64,000 bases of DNA from Mycobacterium sp. Root135 (GTDB taxonomy: Bacteria; Actinomycetota; Actinomycetes; Mycobacteriales; Mycobacteriaceae), in the NCBI RefSeq assembly GCF_001426545.1, contig NZ_LMEZ01000001.1:994034-1058033 (forward strand), read 5' to 3'. The translations under genes and the position numbers were made by a program. This document shows, piece by piece, positions 9,916-20,032 of this stretch; within the stretch, counting starts at the first letter, position 1, and the number at the start of each line of letters is the position of its first letter. The notes under the pieces are model-generated. The model had not been told where the DNA came from and searched no databases. It saw nothing but the letters and a program-made list of their open reading frames with translations.

Positions 9916-10616
9916 TGTCCCGACGCCCCGGGTCGCCACGCCTCGACGGTGTATCCCACGCCGTAGGGGGCACCGCGGTACAGCTCGCGCGTCTGCCAGG
10001 TCGACGTCCCGAGCAGGCCGGCAAGCACCTGGAACGCCACCCGGCCCACGATCCCATCGGGCAGCCGGGTCAACGCGTCGACGTCGCCCGCGGCCAGCGC
10101 GTCGTCCAACGCCGCCTGCACAGGGATGGACGCGGGGTCGTAGCCGCCGGGTGCCGACGCCGTGAGCGTGTTCGCCCCGTCCGCGACCACCAGGACGCCG
10201 ACGGGCTCGGGGGCCGCGTCGGCCTCGGCGCGCAGAGCCCGGCCCCTGGCGAGGGCGGCGTCGAGGGTGTGGTCGGCGGCGTAGACCCACACCTCGGCGC
10301 TGGCCGACGGGGCGTACGTCGTGCGCACCCAGCCGGCGACGAGGGCGCACAGCGGAAGGGGCTTCGGAGCGGCGGCTCCGGTCCGTTCCGACAGTGACAC
10401 GCTCACGTCGACGCCGTAGCCACCGAAGGTTCCGACCGTTCCCGGTCCGATCACGTTGTCGGCGGCGCCGACGCCGACGACGAACCAGCGGTCGGGCAGC
10501 TCGGCAGCCGCCTGCGCCACCGCCGCCGACAGATCCTGCAGCTCAGCGGCCGCGCCGGTGGCCAATTCGGGTACCAGGACGGGCGCCGACGGAACGAGGG
10601 CGATGGCGGTGAGCAC
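9912..10616 (-). CDS. LigB-like conserved protein (Rv2728c family)
   Basis: Conserved mycobacterial protein of 234 residues whose fold resembles subunit B of class III extradiol dioxygenases ([11 protein letters not shown] at the N-terminus, [20 protein letters not shown]). The metal ligands of true dioxygenases are not evident, so enzymatic activity is uncertain. GTG start at 10616. It is the first gene of a probable operon with miaA, dapF and hflX, to which it is coupled by a four-base overlap; this order is kept in M. tuberculosis. A link to tRNA modification is only positional. Confidence 0.75.
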   Translation of the reverse strand: MLTAIALVPSAPVLVPELATGAAAELQDLSAAVAQAAAELPDRWFVVGVGAADNVIGPGTVGTFGGYGVDVSVSLSERTGAAAPKPLPLCALVAGWVRTTYAPSASAEVWVYAADHTLDAALARGRALRAEADAAPEPVGVLVVADGANTLTASAPGGYDPASIPVQAALDDALAAGDVDALTRLPDGIVGRVAFQVLAGLLGTSTWQTRELYRGAPYGVGYTVEAWRPGASGQ

Positions 10617-10749
10617 GCCTTCACGCTAGCCAGTCCGGTGGCCGGGGAACCCGCCGAGGGCAACTGCTCGTGCAAAGCCGTGGGCATGCTCGCGCCCGAC
10701 CTGTTTCAATGTCGGGTGGAGCAAGCCATCAGGAGCACCGCTAACAGGC

Positions 10750-10785
10750 GCCGCGTTGCGCGGCAGGAGCGTGGGTCACCCACGC
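10750..10785. promoter_or_regulatory. Two palindromes upstream of the DUF349 gene
   Basis: A short hairpin (GCCGCG-TTG-CGCGGC, 10750-10764) is followed by a perfect 17-base palindrome GCGTGGGTCACCCACGC (10769-10785) ending 22 bases before the ATG at 10808. The second has a single central base and so is more likely a protein-binding site than an RNA hairpin. Confidence 0.3.
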
Positions 10786-10807
10786 GGAGGGCACGAGGTT
10801 CGAGAAC

Positions 10808-12142
10808 ATGACCACCAGCGAATCAAGCGAAGCACCCAAGCCCGCACCCAAGCCCGTGCCCAGGCCAGGACCTCCGCGCCCCGCTCCGCGGCCCGGCGCC
10901 GCACCGGCCGCCGTGGTGGTGCCGCCGACTGGCGACCCGCACCGGTTCGGCCGCGTCGACGACGACGGCACGGTGTGGCTGACCACCGCCGACGGCGAGC
11001 GCGTCGTCGGCTCGTGGCAGGCCGGTGAGCACGAGGCCGCCTACGCACACTTCGGGCGCCGCTACGACGACCTAGCGACCGAGGTGGCGCTGATGGAACG
11101 CCGGCTCGCCTCCGGCACCGGGGACGCCCGCAAGATCAAGTCTGCCGCCGCCGCGCTCGCCGAGACCTTGCCGACGGCGTCGGTCCTCGGCGACGTCGAC
11201 GCCCTGGCGGCCCGCCTCGCCGCGATCGTCGAGCAGGCCGACTCCCATGCCGCCGAAGAACGGCAGAAGCGCGACGAGCACCGCGCCGCGCAGACCGCGC
11301 GCAAGGAGACCCTGGCCGCGGAGGCCGAGGACATCGCCGCCAACGCGACGCAGTGGAAGTCCGCCGGCGACCGGCTGCGCGAGATCCTCGACGAGTGGCG
11401 CACCGTCACGGGCCTGGACCGCAAGACCGACGACGCGCTGTGGAAGCGCTACTCGGCGGCCCGCGAGACGTTCAACCGGCGCCGTGGCTCGCACTTCGCC
11501 GAGCTCGACCGCGAGCGCGTCGGCACCCGTCAGGCCAAGGAGGCGCTGTGCGAACGCGCCGAGCAGCTGGCCGACTCGACCGACTGGGGCGCCACCGCGT
11601 CCACGTTCCGCGACATGCTGACCGAATGGAAGGCGGCGGGCCGGGCCGCCAAGGACGTCGACGACGCCCTCTGGAAGCGGTTCAAGGCCGCCCAGGACAA
11701 GTTCTTCAAGGCGCGCAACGCCGTCAACGCCGAGCGGGACGCGGAGTTCGAGGCGAACGCCGTGACCAAGGAGGCGCTGCTCGCCGAGGCCGAGGCCATC
11801 GACCTGTCCAACGCCGAGGCCGCCAGGGCCGCGCTGCGCAGCATCGGCACCAAGTGGGACGACGTCGGCAAGGTTCCGCGTGAGCGGGCCCCCGAGTTCG
11901 AACGTCGCATGAAGGCCGTCGAGAAGAAGGTCCGCGACACCGCGTCCACCGGCGGTGGCGCCGACCCGGAGGCTCAGGCCAGGGCCGACCAGTTCAGGTT
12001 GCGCGCCGAACAGTACGAGCAGCAGGCCGTCAAGGCCGAGGCCGCCGGTCGCACCAAGGACGCCGAGCAGGCCAGGGCCAGCGCCACGCAGTGGCGGGAA
12101 TGGGCCGAGGCCGCGGTCGCGGCGCTCGGCAAGAAGCGCTAG
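10808..12142 (+). CDS. DUF349-repeat protein (Rv2731 family)
   Basis: Cytoplasmic coiled-coil protein of 444 residues. A Pro/Ala-rich disordered head (residues 5-40, [16 protein letters not shown]) is followed by a small domain with [11 protein letters not shown], then DUF349 helical repeats with the signature [15 protein letters not shown] and [16 protein letters not shown], and a charged coiled-coil tail. Biochemical function unknown; proteins with this repeat have been tied to nucleic acid or ribosome biology in other bacteria. Transcribed away from the miaA operon. Its last bases overlap the stop of the convergent membrane-protein gene at 12139. Confidence 0.8.
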   Translation: MTTSESSEAPKPAPKPVPRPGPPRPAPRPGAAPAAVVVPPTGDPHRFGRVDDDGTVWLTTADGERVVGSWQAGEHEAAYAHFGRRYDDLATEVALMERRLASGTGDARKIKSAAAALAETLPTASVLGDVDALAARLAAIVEQADSHAAEERQKRDEHRAAQTARKETLAAEAEDIAANATQWKSAGDRLREILDEWRTVTGLDRKTDDALWKRYSAARETFNRRRGSHFAELDRERVGTRQAKEALCERAEQLADSTDWGATASTFRDMLTEWKAAGRAAKDVDDALWKRFKAAQDKFFKARNAVNAERDAEFEANAVTKEALLAEAEAIDLSNAEAARAALRSIGTKWDDVGKVPRERAPEFERRMKAVEKKVRDTASTGGGADPEAQARADQFRLRAEQYEQQAVKAEAAGRTKDAEQARASATQWREWAEAAVAALGKKR

Positions 12143-12759
12143 AGACCCGACTCGGGCGTCGGCCTCGCGGGGCCGATTCCCTGGTCGGGGCGGTCGTCGA
12201 GGTCCAGCAGAGTCTTGCCCTGCCGTTCGGTGGCCAGCTTGCGTCGTTCCGCTTCGGCGGCCAGCTGGACCGCCGTGCGCGACCAGACCACCCTCGCCCA
12301 GTGGAACGACAGCAGGATCACCGCAATCCACGCGATGATCAGGCCGAGGCCGGGCCCCGGATGTGGCTCGGCGACCGTTTGGCGTGACCACACCGCCAGC
12401 ATTCCGATGGGACACGCGACGGCCGACCCGGCGAGCGCGATCCACGCCAGACCCCAGCGGCGGGTCAGCAGCGCGAGGATCGAGAACCCGACGCTGAAGA
12501 CCAGGATCAGCCACGTGAAGACGCGTGAGGGCAGCGCGATCGCTTCCCGGACCGCGGCGTCGGAGCCGACCAGGACGTCGAGACCGCGGGCACCGCCGGT
12601 GTGGGGCAGCACAAACGACAGCAAGATGACGAAGACCAGGATGGCGACGACCAAAGCCCGTGCGCCAGGGTCGATTTCCCGGGCCACCCGGCGTTCGGCG
12701 TCTTCGAGGTCGCCCTTGAAGTCGTCGAATCCCGGCTCGTTGCGCTTCTCGCGGCTCAT
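12139..12759 (-). CDS. Conserved membrane protein (Rv2732c family)
   Basis: Membrane protein of 206 residues, function unknown. A charged N-terminus ([23 protein letters not shown]) precedes about four hydrophobic segments ([78 protein letters not shown]), then a charged cytosolic tail. ATG at 12759 overlaps the miaB stop by four bases (ATGA), which decides the start over the GTG nine bases upstream. Translationally coupled to miaB, as in M. tuberculosis. Confidence 0.8.
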   Translation of the reverse strand: MSREKRNEPGFDDFKGDLEDAERRVAREIDPGARALVVAILVFVILLSFVLPHTGGARGLDVLVGSDAAVREAIALPSRVFTWLILVFSVGFSILALLTRRWGLAWIALAGSAVACPIGMLAVWSRQTVAEPHPGPGLGLIIAWIAVILLSFHWARVVWSRTAVQLAAEAERRKLATERQGKTLLDLDDRPDQGIGPARPTPESGL

Positions 12760-14339
12760 CGGCTGCACCCCGCCGTGACGGGCTGTGCGGGTGGCATGCC
12801 GATGCGGGGCAAGCCGAGACCGACGGACGTCGCGGCGCCCGTCGTGACCTTGCGGCCGGCCTCGTGGGTGTCACCGGCCCTGGTGCGACGGTGGCCGAGG
12901 AGGACGGCGTCGGCGATGAGGTGATGTGGCGCGGCACCGGTCACGGTGGTGGTGACGACGTCGCCGGGCCGGATGTCCCGCTCGCCGGGCGCGAAGTGGA
13001 CCAGTCGTCCGTCGCGGGCCCGCCCGGACATCCTCGCGGTGGCGACGTCCTTGCGGCCCTCCCCCGTGGCGACCAGGAGTTCGACGTTGGTACCGATCTG
13101 GGCGATGTTCTCCTCGAGCGAGATTCGCTCTTGGAGTTCCACCAGACGCATGTATCTCTCTTGCACGACGGCCTTCGGTAGTTGATCTGGAAGCTCGGCG
13201 GCGGGAGTGCCTGGCCGCTTGGAGTACTGGAACGTGAAAGCGGTGGCGAAGCGCGATCTTTCGACCACGTCGAGGGTGGCGGCGAAGTCCTCTTCGGTCT
13301 CGCCGGGGAACCCGACGATCACGTCGGTGGTGATGGCGGCGTGCGGGATGGCGGCCCGCACGCGGTCGATGATGCCGAGATACCGCTCGGCCCGGTAGGA
13401 CCGCCGCATGGCCTTGAGGATGCGGTCCGAGCCGGATTGCAGCGGCATGTGCAGTGTGGGGCACACGTTCGGGGTGGTCGCCATCGCCTCGATGACGTCG
13501 TCGGTGAACTCGGCCGGGTGCGGCGAGGTGAACCGCACCCGCTCCAGGCCGTCGATGCGTCCGCAGGCGCGCAACAGCTTTGCGAAGGCGCCGCGGTCGG
13601 TGGGCAGGTCCTCCCACATCGTCGGGTCCTCGCGCAAGCGCTCGTCCCAAGTCGTCCGGTCCTCGCGCAAGCGCTCGTCCGTGGCGAACGACACGCCGTA
13701 GGCGTTGACGTTCTGCCCGAGAAGGGTGACCTCGAGCACGCCTTGGTCGACCAGGGACTGCACCTCGGCGAGCACGTCACCGGGCCGGCGGTCGGTCTCC
13801 TTGCCCCGCAGCGACGGCACGATGCAGAACGTGCAGGTGTTGTTGCAGCCGACCGAGATCGAAACCCAAGCGGCGTAAGCGGATTCGCGTGACGCCGGCA
13901 GCGTTGATGGGAACTCCTTCAACGATTCGACGATCTCGACCTGAGCCACCCTGTTGTGCCTCGCCCGGTCCAACAACGCCGGAAGCGAGCCAATGTTGTG
14001 GGTGCCGAAGACCACGTCGACCCACGGTGCCCGCTTCAGCACGGCGTCGCGGTCCTTTTGCGCCAGGCAGCCACCCACGGCGATCTGCATGTCGGGGTTG
14101 GCTTCCTTGCGCGGCACCAGGTGGCTGATGTTGCCGTACAGCTTGTTGTCGGCGTTCTCGCGCACCGCGCAGGTGTTGAACACGACGACGTCGGCGTCGA
14201 CGCCGTCCTCCGCCCGCTGGTAGCCCGCCTGTTCGAGCAGGCCCACTAGGCGCTCGGAATCGTGCACGTTCATCTGGCAGCCGTAGGTGCGGACCTGGAA
14301 GGTACGCACCGGCGCACCACTGGCCACCGTCGAAGTCAC
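12756..14339 (-). CDS. miaB: tRNA 2-methylthio-N6-isopentenyladenosine synthase
   Basis: Radical-SAM methylthiotransferase acting on i6A37 made by MiaA. 527 residues: UPF0004 domain ([27 protein letters not shown] give the three cysteines of the auxiliary cluster), radical-SAM CxxxCxxC in GCNNTCTFC, and a C-terminal TRAM domain. Two unusual points. Between the radical-SAM start and the motif RVRFTSPHP there is an 11-residue unit in tandem, [11 protein letters not shown] then [11 protein letters not shown] (33-bp period, about 13620-13690). The C-terminus also runs about 35 residues past the TRAM domain in Ala/Gly-rich sequence. Start ATG 14339, divergent from the ABC importer. Confidence 0.93.
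   Translation of the reverse strand: MTSTVASGAPVRTFQVRTYGCQMNVHDSERLVGLLEQAGYQRAEDGVDADVVVFNTCAVRENADNKLYGNISHLVPRKEANPDMQIAVGGCLAQKDRDAVLKRAPWVDVVFGTHNIGSLPALLDRARHNRVAQVEIVESLKEFPSTLPASRESAYAAWVSISVGCNNTCTFCIVPSLRGKETDRRPGDVLAEVQSLVDQGVLEVTLLGQNVNAYGVSFATDERLREDRTTWDERLREDPTMWEDLPTDRGAFAKLLRACGRIDGLERVRFTSPHPAEFTDDVIEAMATTPNVCPTLHMPLQSGSDRILKAMRRSYRAERYLGIIDRVRAAIPHAAITTDVIVGFPGETEEDFAATLDVVERSRFATAFTFQYSKRPGTPAAELPDQLPKAVVQERYMRLVELQERISLEENIAQIGTNVELLVATGEGRKDVATARMSGRARDGRLVHFAPGERDIRPGDVVTTTVTGAAPHHLIADAVLLGHRRTRAGDTHEAGRKVTTGAATSVGLGLPRIGMPPAQPVTAGCSR
13620..13690. repeat. In-frame 33-bp tandem duplication inside miaB
   Basis: The string GTCCTCGCGCAAGCGCTCGT occurs twice, 33 bases apart, so the reading frame is kept and the peptide unit DERLRED-x-T-x-W is doubled. 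The two copies are nearly identical, which suggests a recent slippage or duplication. Confidence 0.85.
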
Positions 14340-14432
14340 CCTCCAATGGTACGGCGGGCCCAGCGGCAGCCAAATTCCCCGGATTGCCCAGAGCCCTGCC
14401 AGCTGGTCGTTCCCTGGGTAAGGTCTGTGCGC

Positions 14433-15218
14433 ATGCAGACCGACCAGTCGGAGGCGGACGCTCCTCCGCCGACTCCGACGTCCGTGCCGATGATCTCAAT
14501 TCAAGGCGTCAACAAGCATTTCGGAAGTCTTCACGTCCTCAAGGACATCAACCTCGAGGTGGACCGCGGCCAGGTCGTGGTCGTGCTGGGCCCGTCGGGT
14601 TCAGGCAAGTCGACGTTGTGCCGCACCATCAATCGACTCGAGCCGATCGATTCGGGCACCATCGCGATCGACGGCGAGAAGCTGCCCGAGGAAGGCCGCA
14701 AGCTCGCGCAGCTGCGGTCGGACGTCGGCATGGTGTTCCAGTCGTTCAACCTGTTCGCGCACAAGACGATTCTGCAGAACGTGACCCTGGCCCCGATGAA
14801 GGTGCGCAAGTCGTCCAAGGACGAGGCGCACGCGGCGGCGATGTCGCTGCTGGAGCGTGTCGGGATCGCCAACCAGGCCGACAAGTACCCCGCCCAACTG
14901 TCCGGCGGTCAGCAGCAGCGAGTGGCGATCGCACGGTCCTTGGCGATGAACCCCAAGGTGATGCTGTTCGACGAGCCCACCAGCGCGCTCGACCCCGAGA
15001 TGATCAACGAGGTGCTGGCCGTGATGTCGTCCCTCGCCGAAGAGGGCATGACGATGGTGGTGGTGACCCACGAGATGGGCTTCGCCCGCCGCGCGTCCAA
15101 CCGGATCATCTTCATGGCCGACGGCGCGATCGTCGAAGACGCCGAACCCCAGGAGTTCTTCTCCAACCCCAAATCCGAGCGCGCCAAGGACTTCCTCGGC
15201 AAGATCCTCAACCACTAA
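14433..15218 (+). CDS. gluA: Glutamate/glutamine ABC transporter ATPase
   Basis: ATPase subunit of a polar-amino-acid importer, 261 residues. Walker [10 protein letters not shown]-loop VFQSFNLF, signature LSGGQQQR, Walker [13 protein letters not shown] and switch His in VVTHE are all present. A 19-residue Ser/Pro-rich head precedes [15 protein letters not shown] 14433 is chosen with GGGTAAGG upstream, but ATG at 14490 is a possible shorter start. First of four genes (ATPase, binding lipoprotein, two permeases) with the order of actinobacterial gluABCD. Confidence 0.92.
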   Translation: MQTDQSEADAPPPTPTSVPMISIQGVNKHFGSLHVLKDINLEVDRGQVVVVLGPSGSGKSTLCRTINRLEPIDSGTIAIDGEKLPEEGRKLAQLRSDVGMVFQSFNLFAHKTILQNVTLAPMKVRKSSKDEAHAAAMSLLERVGIANQADKYPAQLSGGQQQRVAIARSLAMNPKVMLFDEPTSALDPEMINEVLAVMSSLAEEGMTMVVVTHEMGFARRASNRIIFMADGAIVEDAEPQEFFSNPKSERAKDFLGKILNH

Positions 15219-15246
15219 CCAACGCTCCGGCGAAAGGAATAAAGCT

Positions 15247-16077
15247 GTGCCCTCTAGCAAGCCGTCTCTTCGATTCAGGGTGGCCGCCGCCCTGGCGCTC
15301 GCGGTCGTCCTCCCGCTCTCGGTCACCGCGTGCGGCGGCAGTTCCGGCGGTGGTGACGACGGCAAGATCGTCATCGGCACCAAGTTCGACCAGCCCGGTC
15401 TGGGGTTGAAGAACCCCGACGGAACGATGAGCGGCTTCGACGTGGACGTCGCCACCTACGTCGCCGGCCAGCTCGGCTTCACCCCCGACAAGATCGAGTG
15501 GAAGGAATCACCGTCCGCCCAGCGCGAGACGCTGATCCAGAACGATCAGGTCAAGTTCATCGCCGCGACCTACTCGATCACCGACGCCCGCAAGGAGAAG
15601 GTCGCGTTCGTCGGCCCCTACCTGGTCACCGGTCAGAGCCTGCTGGTCAAGGCCGACAACACCGACATCACCGGCCCCGATTCGCTGCAGAACAACAAGA
15701 AGCTGTGTTCGGTGTCGGGTTCGACGCCCGCCCAGCGCATCAAGGACAAGTACCCCGGCGTGCAGCTGCAGCAGTACGACACGTACTCGGCGTGCATCGA
15801 GGCGCTGAAGAACGGCGCGATCGACGCGGTCACCACCGATGAGGTCATCCTCGCCGGGTACGCAGCGCAAAGCCCCGGCACGTTCAAGATCGTCGGGCAG
15901 CCGTTCTCCGAGGAGAACTACGGAATCGGCCTGAAGAAGGACGACGCCGACCTGCAGAAGAAGATCAGCGACGCCGTCACGAAGATGGAGGCCGACGGAG
16001 ATTGGGCGAAGGCGTTCGAGAAGAACCTCGGACCCGCGGGCATCGCGACGCCGACGCCGCCGGCACTCGCCAAGTGA
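15247..16077 (+). CDS. gluB: Glutamate-binding lipoprotein of ABC transporter
   Basis: Extracellular solute-binding protein, family 3, 276 residues. Signal peptide with Arg-containing head and hydrophobic VAAALALAVVLPL, then lipobox VTAC, so it is probably membrane-anchored by a lipidated cysteine. The mature part shows family landmarks: MSGFDVDVATYVAGQLGF, SVSGSTPAQRIK, AVTTDEVILAGYA, NYGIGLKKDDADL. GTG start 15247 behind GAAAGGA. Ligand glutamate or glutamine is inferred from operon type, not from a resolved pocket. Confidence 0.92.
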   Translation: MPSSKPSLRFRVAAALALAVVLPLSVTACGGSSGGGDDGKIVIGTKFDQPGLGLKNPDGTMSGFDVDVATYVAGQLGFTPDKIEWKESPSAQRETLIQNDQVKFIAATYSITDARKEKVAFVGPYLVTGQSLLVKADNTDITGPDSLQNNKKLCSVSGSTPAQRIKDKYPGVQLQQYDTYSACIEALKNGAIDAVTTDEVILAGYAAQSPGTFKIVGQPFSEENYGIGLKKDDADLQKKISDAVTKMEADGDWAKAFEKNLGPAGIATPTPPALAK

Positions 16078-16105
16078 CCTGAAGCCCTAGCGCAGCGGAG
16101 ACCAC

Positions 16106-16786
16106 GTGGAGATCTTCTCCGAATATCAGGACCAGATCTTCGAAGCGTTCTGGACCACCATCCAGTTGACGGTGTTCTCAGCCGTCGGAGCGTTGATCCT
16201 CGGCACGGTGCTGGCCGCGATGCGGCTGGCACCGGTGCCGATGCTCAACTGGGTGGGCACCACGTATGTGAACGTGGTGCGCAACACGCCGTTGACCCTG
16301 ATCATCTTGTTCTGCTCGTTCGGTCTGGCCCAGACGCTGGGAGTGACCCTGGTCGACTCCCAGTCGAGGACCTCGATCGAGGACAGCAACTTCAGGTTGG
16401 CGGTTCTCGGCCTCACCGTCTACACCGCGGCGTTCGTGTGTGAGACGGTGCGGGCCGGGGTGAACACCGTGCCGCTCGGACAGGCCGAGGCGGCCAGGTC
16501 GCTGGGGTTCACCTTCGGCCAGAACCTGCGAATGGTGATGCTGCCGCAGGCATTTCGCGCGGTGGTCATCCCACTGGGTTCGGTGCTCATCGCGTTGACG
16601 AAGAACACCACGATCGCGTCGGCCATCGGTGTCGCCGAGGCGGCGTTGTTGATGAAGGAGATGATCGAGAACACCGCGGCGCTGGCCACCATCGGGGCGA
16701 TCTTCGCGTTGGGCTTCGTGATCTTGACGTTGCCGTTGGGTCTGTTGTTCGGTTGGTTGGGTAGACGATTGGCGGTTGCCCGGTGA
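16106..16786 (+). CDS. gluC: Glutamate ABC transporter permease 1
   Basis: Inner-membrane permease of the His/Glu/Gln family, 226 residues with about five membrane segments. The ATPase-contacting EAA loop is EAARSLGFTFGQNLRMVMLPQAF. GTG start 16106, 28 bases after gluB. Its stop overlaps the next start (GTGA), coupling the two permeases that form the transmembrane heterodimer. Confidence 0.92.
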   Translation: MEIFSEYQDQIFEAFWTTIQLTVFSAVGALILGTVLAAMRLAPVPMLNWVGTTYVNVVRNTPLTLIILFCSFGLAQTLGVTLVDSQSRTSIEDSNFRLAVLGLTVYTAAFVCETVRAGVNTVPLGQAEAARSLGFTFGQNLRMVMLPQAFRAVVIPLGSVLIALTKNTTIASAIGVAEAALLMKEMIENTAALATIGAIFALGFVILTLPLGLLFGWLGRRLAVAR

Positions 16787-17670
16787 GCGGCGCATCAGTT
16801 CTGTTCGACGCCCCGGGCCCACGCGCCCGGATTCGCAACCGCTTCATCAGCGCCGTCACGGTGGTGCTGGTGCTGGCCGTGGCATGGGTGGTCTACACGC
16901 AGCTGGAGGCCAAGGGCCAGCTGACGGCCGCCAAGTGGGAGCCGTTCCTGACGGCCAACCTCTGGAAGACCTACGTGTTGCCGGGCGTGCAGGGCACGTT
17001 GACCGCGGCGGCCGTGTCGATCGTCTTGGCACTACTGCTGGGTTTCCTGCTCGGAATCGGCCGGCTGTCCCATCACAACGGGATCCGGCGGGTCTGCGCG
17101 GTGGTCGTGGAGTTCTTCAGGGCCGTCCCCGTGCTGATCATGATGATCTTCGCGTACTTCCTGTACGCAACCTACGACGTGTTCCCGTCGAAGTACCTGG
17201 CACTGGCCGGCGTCATCACGGGTTTGACGCTGTACAACGGCGCGGTGATCGCCGAGATCGTCCGTGCAGGCGTCAACGCCCTACCCCGCGGGCAGTCCGA
17301 GGCCGCCGAGGCGCTGGGGCTGCAGTGGGGTCAAATCATGCGGTCCATCCTGCTTCCGCAGGCGGTCACCTCGATGCTGCCGGTGTTGGTGTCGCAGATG
17401 GTCGTCGTGCTCAAGGACACCGCGATCGGCTACCAGATCACGTTCCTGGAGATGGTGCGCCAAGGCACACAGGTCGGATCGGCTTACGGCAACTACGTTC
17501 CCGCCTTGATCGTCATCGCCTTGCTGATGATCTGCGTGAACTTCAGCCTCGGCGCGTTCGCGACGTGGCTCGAAGGCCGGCTGCGCCGCTCCAAGCGCGG
17601 ACCCGAACCGTTGCACGTCGCGCCCGTCACCCAGGGCACGTTCGGGGCGGGCGCCGGCGGGACCATCTAG
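16783..17670 (+). CDS. gluD: Glutamate ABC transporter permease 2
   Basis: Second permease, 295 residues, longer than gluC because of a cytosolic N-terminus (ASVLFDAPGPRARIRNR) and a basic C-terminal tail. EAA loop EAAEALGLQWGQIMRSILLPQAV. GTG 16783 overlaps the gluC stop by four bases. Ends 13 bases from the stop of the convergent XRE regulator. No terminator-like hairpin is obvious between them. Confidence 0.92.
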   Translation: MSGASVLFDAPGPRARIRNRFISAVTVVLVLAVAWVVYTQLEAKGQLTAAKWEPFLTANLWKTYVLPGVQGTLTAAAVSIVLALLLGFLLGIGRLSHHNGIRRVCAVVVEFFRAVPVLIMMIFAYFLYATYDVFPSKYLALAGVITGLTLYNGAVIAEIVRAGVNALPRGQSEAAEALGLQWGQIMRSILLPQAVTSMLPVLVSQMVVVLKDTAIGYQITFLEMVRQGTQVGSAYGNYVPALIVIALLMICVNFSLGAFATWLEGRLRRSKRGPEPLHVAPVTQGTFGAGAGGTI

Positions 17671-17683
17671 GGTTGCCCGACGG

Positions 17684-18505
17684 TCACCGTGTGGCGAGCA
17701 GCTCCTGCAACCTCGCCTCCGACGGCGACCCCGCCGCGGCGGTGTACAGAATCAGGGACAGCCCCGGATCTGCCGGCAGGTGCAGCGTTTCGTAGTTGAG
17801 CGTCATCGTGCCGACAGCCTCGTGATGGAAGCGCTTGGGGCCGTGGGTGTGCTCGAAGAGTTCCCGGGTCGCCCAGCACTTCTTGAATTCACTTGACAGC
17901 GAGGACAACTCGTCGACCAATCGACTCAGGTGAGGATCGGCTGCGTCACGTCCACCCGCCACCCGCAAGATCGCGACCATCTGCGCGACGACGTCTGCCC
18001 AGTCGGGGTAGCGCGTGCGCGCCGCGGGGTTGAGAAACATCCACCGAACCATGTTGCGCTGCGGTAGGGGCATTGCCGAGAAGTCGTCGATGAGCGTCGC
18101 CGCGGCGTCGTTCATGGCCACGACTTCCAGGCGCGGACCATGGAGGACAGCCGGAATCGGATCGAGGGCGGCGACCATGGCACGGAGCGCGGGACGGACC
18201 CGCGGTACCTCCGGCGGCGTCTCGGTCGGCCTCATCAGGGACGCCAGATGGCTGCGTTCCAATGCACTGAGACGCAGCGCCGCCGAGACCGCGTCGAGCA
18301 CTTGTGCGGAGACGTTCGTGGCTCGGCCCTGTTCGAGGCGGGCGTAGTAGTCGGGACTGACGCCGGCGAGCAATGCCAGTTCCTCGCGACGCAGGCCCGC
18401 CACTCGTCGGCCGTTGCGCGACGCAGTAAGCCCGACCTCGGCGGGCGTCAGACGAGCCCGGCGGGACCGCAGGAATTCTCCGATTTCCTCTTCGCGGGTG
18501 GTCAT
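17684..18505 (-). CDS. XRE-family regulator with MmyB-like ligand domain
   Basis: Transcription factor of 273 residues: N-terminal helix-turn-helix (GLRREELALLAGVSPDYYARLEQGR), then the MmyB-like domain with HGPRLEVVAMNDAA and HHEAVGTMTLNYETLHLPADPGLSLILYTA. In related actinobacterial pairs such a factor represses a divergently transcribed short-chain dehydrogenase, and here an SDR starts 142 bases away in the opposite direction. The inducer, probably a small hydrophobic molecule in the MmyB pocket, is unknown. ATG 18505. Confidence 0.85.
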   Translation of the reverse strand: MTTREEEIGEFLRSRRARLTPAEVGLTASRNGRRVAGLRREELALLAGVSPDYYARLEQGRATNVSAQVLDAVSAALRLSALERSHLASLMRPTETPPEVPRVRPALRAMVAALDPIPAVLHGPRLEVVAMNDAAATLIDDFSAMPLPQRNMVRWMFLNPAARTRYPDWADVVAQMVAILRVAGGRDAADPHLSRLVDELSSLSSEFKKCWATRELFEHTHGPKRFHHEAVGTMTLNYETLHLPADPGLSLILYTAAAGSPSEARLQELLATR

Positions 18506-18541
18506 GTCGCCATTATCGCCGAACCGGTGGCTCGACGACCC

Positions 18542-18568
18542 GAACCTGGTTCTGCCAGACCTAGGTTC
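18542..18568. promoter_or_regulatory. Candidate operator between XRE regulator and SDR
   Basis: An inverted repeat with arms GAACCT-GGT and ACCTAGGTTC sits in the 142-bp divergent spacer (one base is missing from the left arm). Position and symmetry fit autoregulation plus control of the SDR by the adjacent XRE protein. Confidence 0.4.
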
Positions 18569-18647
18569 AGCGAGGCTCACCAGCCGGCGTCGACCGCCGT
18601 TGCCCACACGTTGTGCAGGACGACTCACCGCAACGAAGGGATTTGAC

Positions 18648-19481
18648 ATGACAGTGTGGTTCATCACCGGAGCATCGCGTGGCTTTGGACTGGAGATCAC
18701 CCGCGAAGCACTCAGCCGGGGCGACAGCGTCGTCGCCTCGGCCCGCAATCCGCAGGCCGTCCTGGACGCCATTCCGGATGCCGAGGACCGGCTGCTCGCC
18801 GTCGCCATGGACGTCGGCGACCCGGCTCAGATCACCGCCGCGGTCGACGCGGCCATCGCGCGCTTTGGCCACGTCGACGCCCTGGTCAACAACGCCGGTC
18901 GCGGCCTGGTGGGGAGTGTCGAGGAAACCTCGGACGAGGAGATCCGCGCGATCTTCGACGTCAACGTGTTCGGCCTGTTGGCCATCACCAGAGCCGTGCT
19001 CCCCCACATGCGCTCCCGCGGCACGGGTTTGGTGGTCAACCTCTCGTCGGTTGGCGGGTTCGTGGCCTGGCCGGGGTGGGGCGCCTATGCGGCGACGAAG
19101 TTCGCCGTCGAAGCGTTGTCCGAGGCGATGACGCACGAGTTGGCGCCACTGGGCATCCGATCAGTGGCGATCGAACCGGGTCCATTCCGGACGAACTTCC
19201 TCGACGGCAGCAGCCTCGCGTTCACCCACGACGTCATCGAGGATTACGCCTCGACCGCCGGCGCGGCACGCATCTGGGCGAATGACTCCAATTACGGCCA
19301 ACAGGGCGACCCGTTAAAAGCCGCGAAGATCATCGTCGACCTGGCTGACCGTCAGGATCTGCCTGAGCGGATTCAGTTGGGTGCCAATGCCTTCGAGGAG
19401 GTCGCGGCCAAGCTGGCGCGGACTGCGCACGACCAGGAAACCTGGCGGACCGTCAGCCTGTCGGCGGACTTCGACGGCTAG
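18648..19481 (+). CDS. Short-chain dehydrogenase/reductase
   Basis: Classical SDR of 277 residues: cofactor motif TGASRGFG (7-14), DVGDPAQ, NNAG, catalytic Ser in NLSSVGG and YAATK. The absence of a basic residue pattern after the Gly motif leaves NAD/NADP preference open. ATG 18648 behind GAAGGG. Its stop shares two bases with the convergent recX stop (TAG/CTA). Probably regulated by the divergent XRE protein; substrate unknown. Confidence 0.88.
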   Translation: MTVWFITGASRGFGLEITREALSRGDSVVASARNPQAVLDAIPDAEDRLLAVAMDVGDPAQITAAVDAAIARFGHVDALVNNAGRGLVGSVEETSDEEIRAIFDVNVFGLLAITRAVLPHMRSRGTGLVVNLSSVGGFVAWPGWGAYAATKFAVEALSEAMTHELAPLGIRSVAIEPGPFRTNFLDGSSLAFTHDVIEDYASTAGAARIWANDSNYGQQGDPLKAAKIIVDLADRQDLPERIQLGANAFEEVAAKLARTAHDQETWRTVSLSADFDG

Positions 19482-20032
19482 ACCCGGCGACGCTCCTGCT
19501 CGCCGGCCAGCGCCACCTTGACGACGTCGAAGGCCATCGACTGCGAGTAACCCCGGCGGGCCAGCATGCTGACCAGCCGGCGCGTCACCCGCGTGTAGTC
19601 GGTGTCGTCGTCTAGCCGCTCCCGCCGCAGTTTCTCGGCGACGAGTTGCTCGGCGCGGACCCTTTCGGCATCGGCGTCGACGTCGGCCAGCGCTTCGGCG
19701 ATCAGGTCGTCGTCGACGCCCTTGGTGCGCAATTCGGCAGCCAAGGCGCGCTTGCCCTTTCCGGCGTTGACGTGACGGGACCGCACCCACTGTTGGGCGA
19801 AGTCCTGGTCGTCGACCAGACCGACCGTCGCGAGCCGATCCAGCACTCGCTCACAGACGTCGTCGGGAAACCCGCGCTTGGTCAGCCGCTCAGCCAGCTC
19901 GGCCCGGGTCCGAGCCCGCACGGTGAGCAGACGCAGGCACACGTTGCGTGCCTGCTCCTCGCGTTCGCGAGGATCCTGCGTCTGCTCGTCGTCCGACTCA
20001 GAAGTCGACTGGGGCGGGCAGGGCTTTGTCAT
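19478..20032 (-). CDS. recX: Regulatory protein RecX
   Basis: RecX binds and limits RecA filaments. 184 residues with the three-helix repeats ([49 protein letters not shown]). The start at 20032 lies 35 bases inside recA, so the two are cotranscribed and coupled, as in other mycobacteria. RecX is therefore expected to rise with RecA after damage. Confidence 0.94.
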   Translation of the reverse strand: MTKPCPPQSTSESDDEQTQDPREREEQARNVCLRLLTVRARTRAELAERLTKRGFPDDVCERVLDRLATVGLVDDQDFAQQWVRSRHVNAGKGKRALAAELRTKGVDDDLIAEALADVDADAERVRAEQLVAEKLRRERLDDDTDYTRVTRRLVSMLARRGYSQSMAFDVVKVALAGEQERRRV

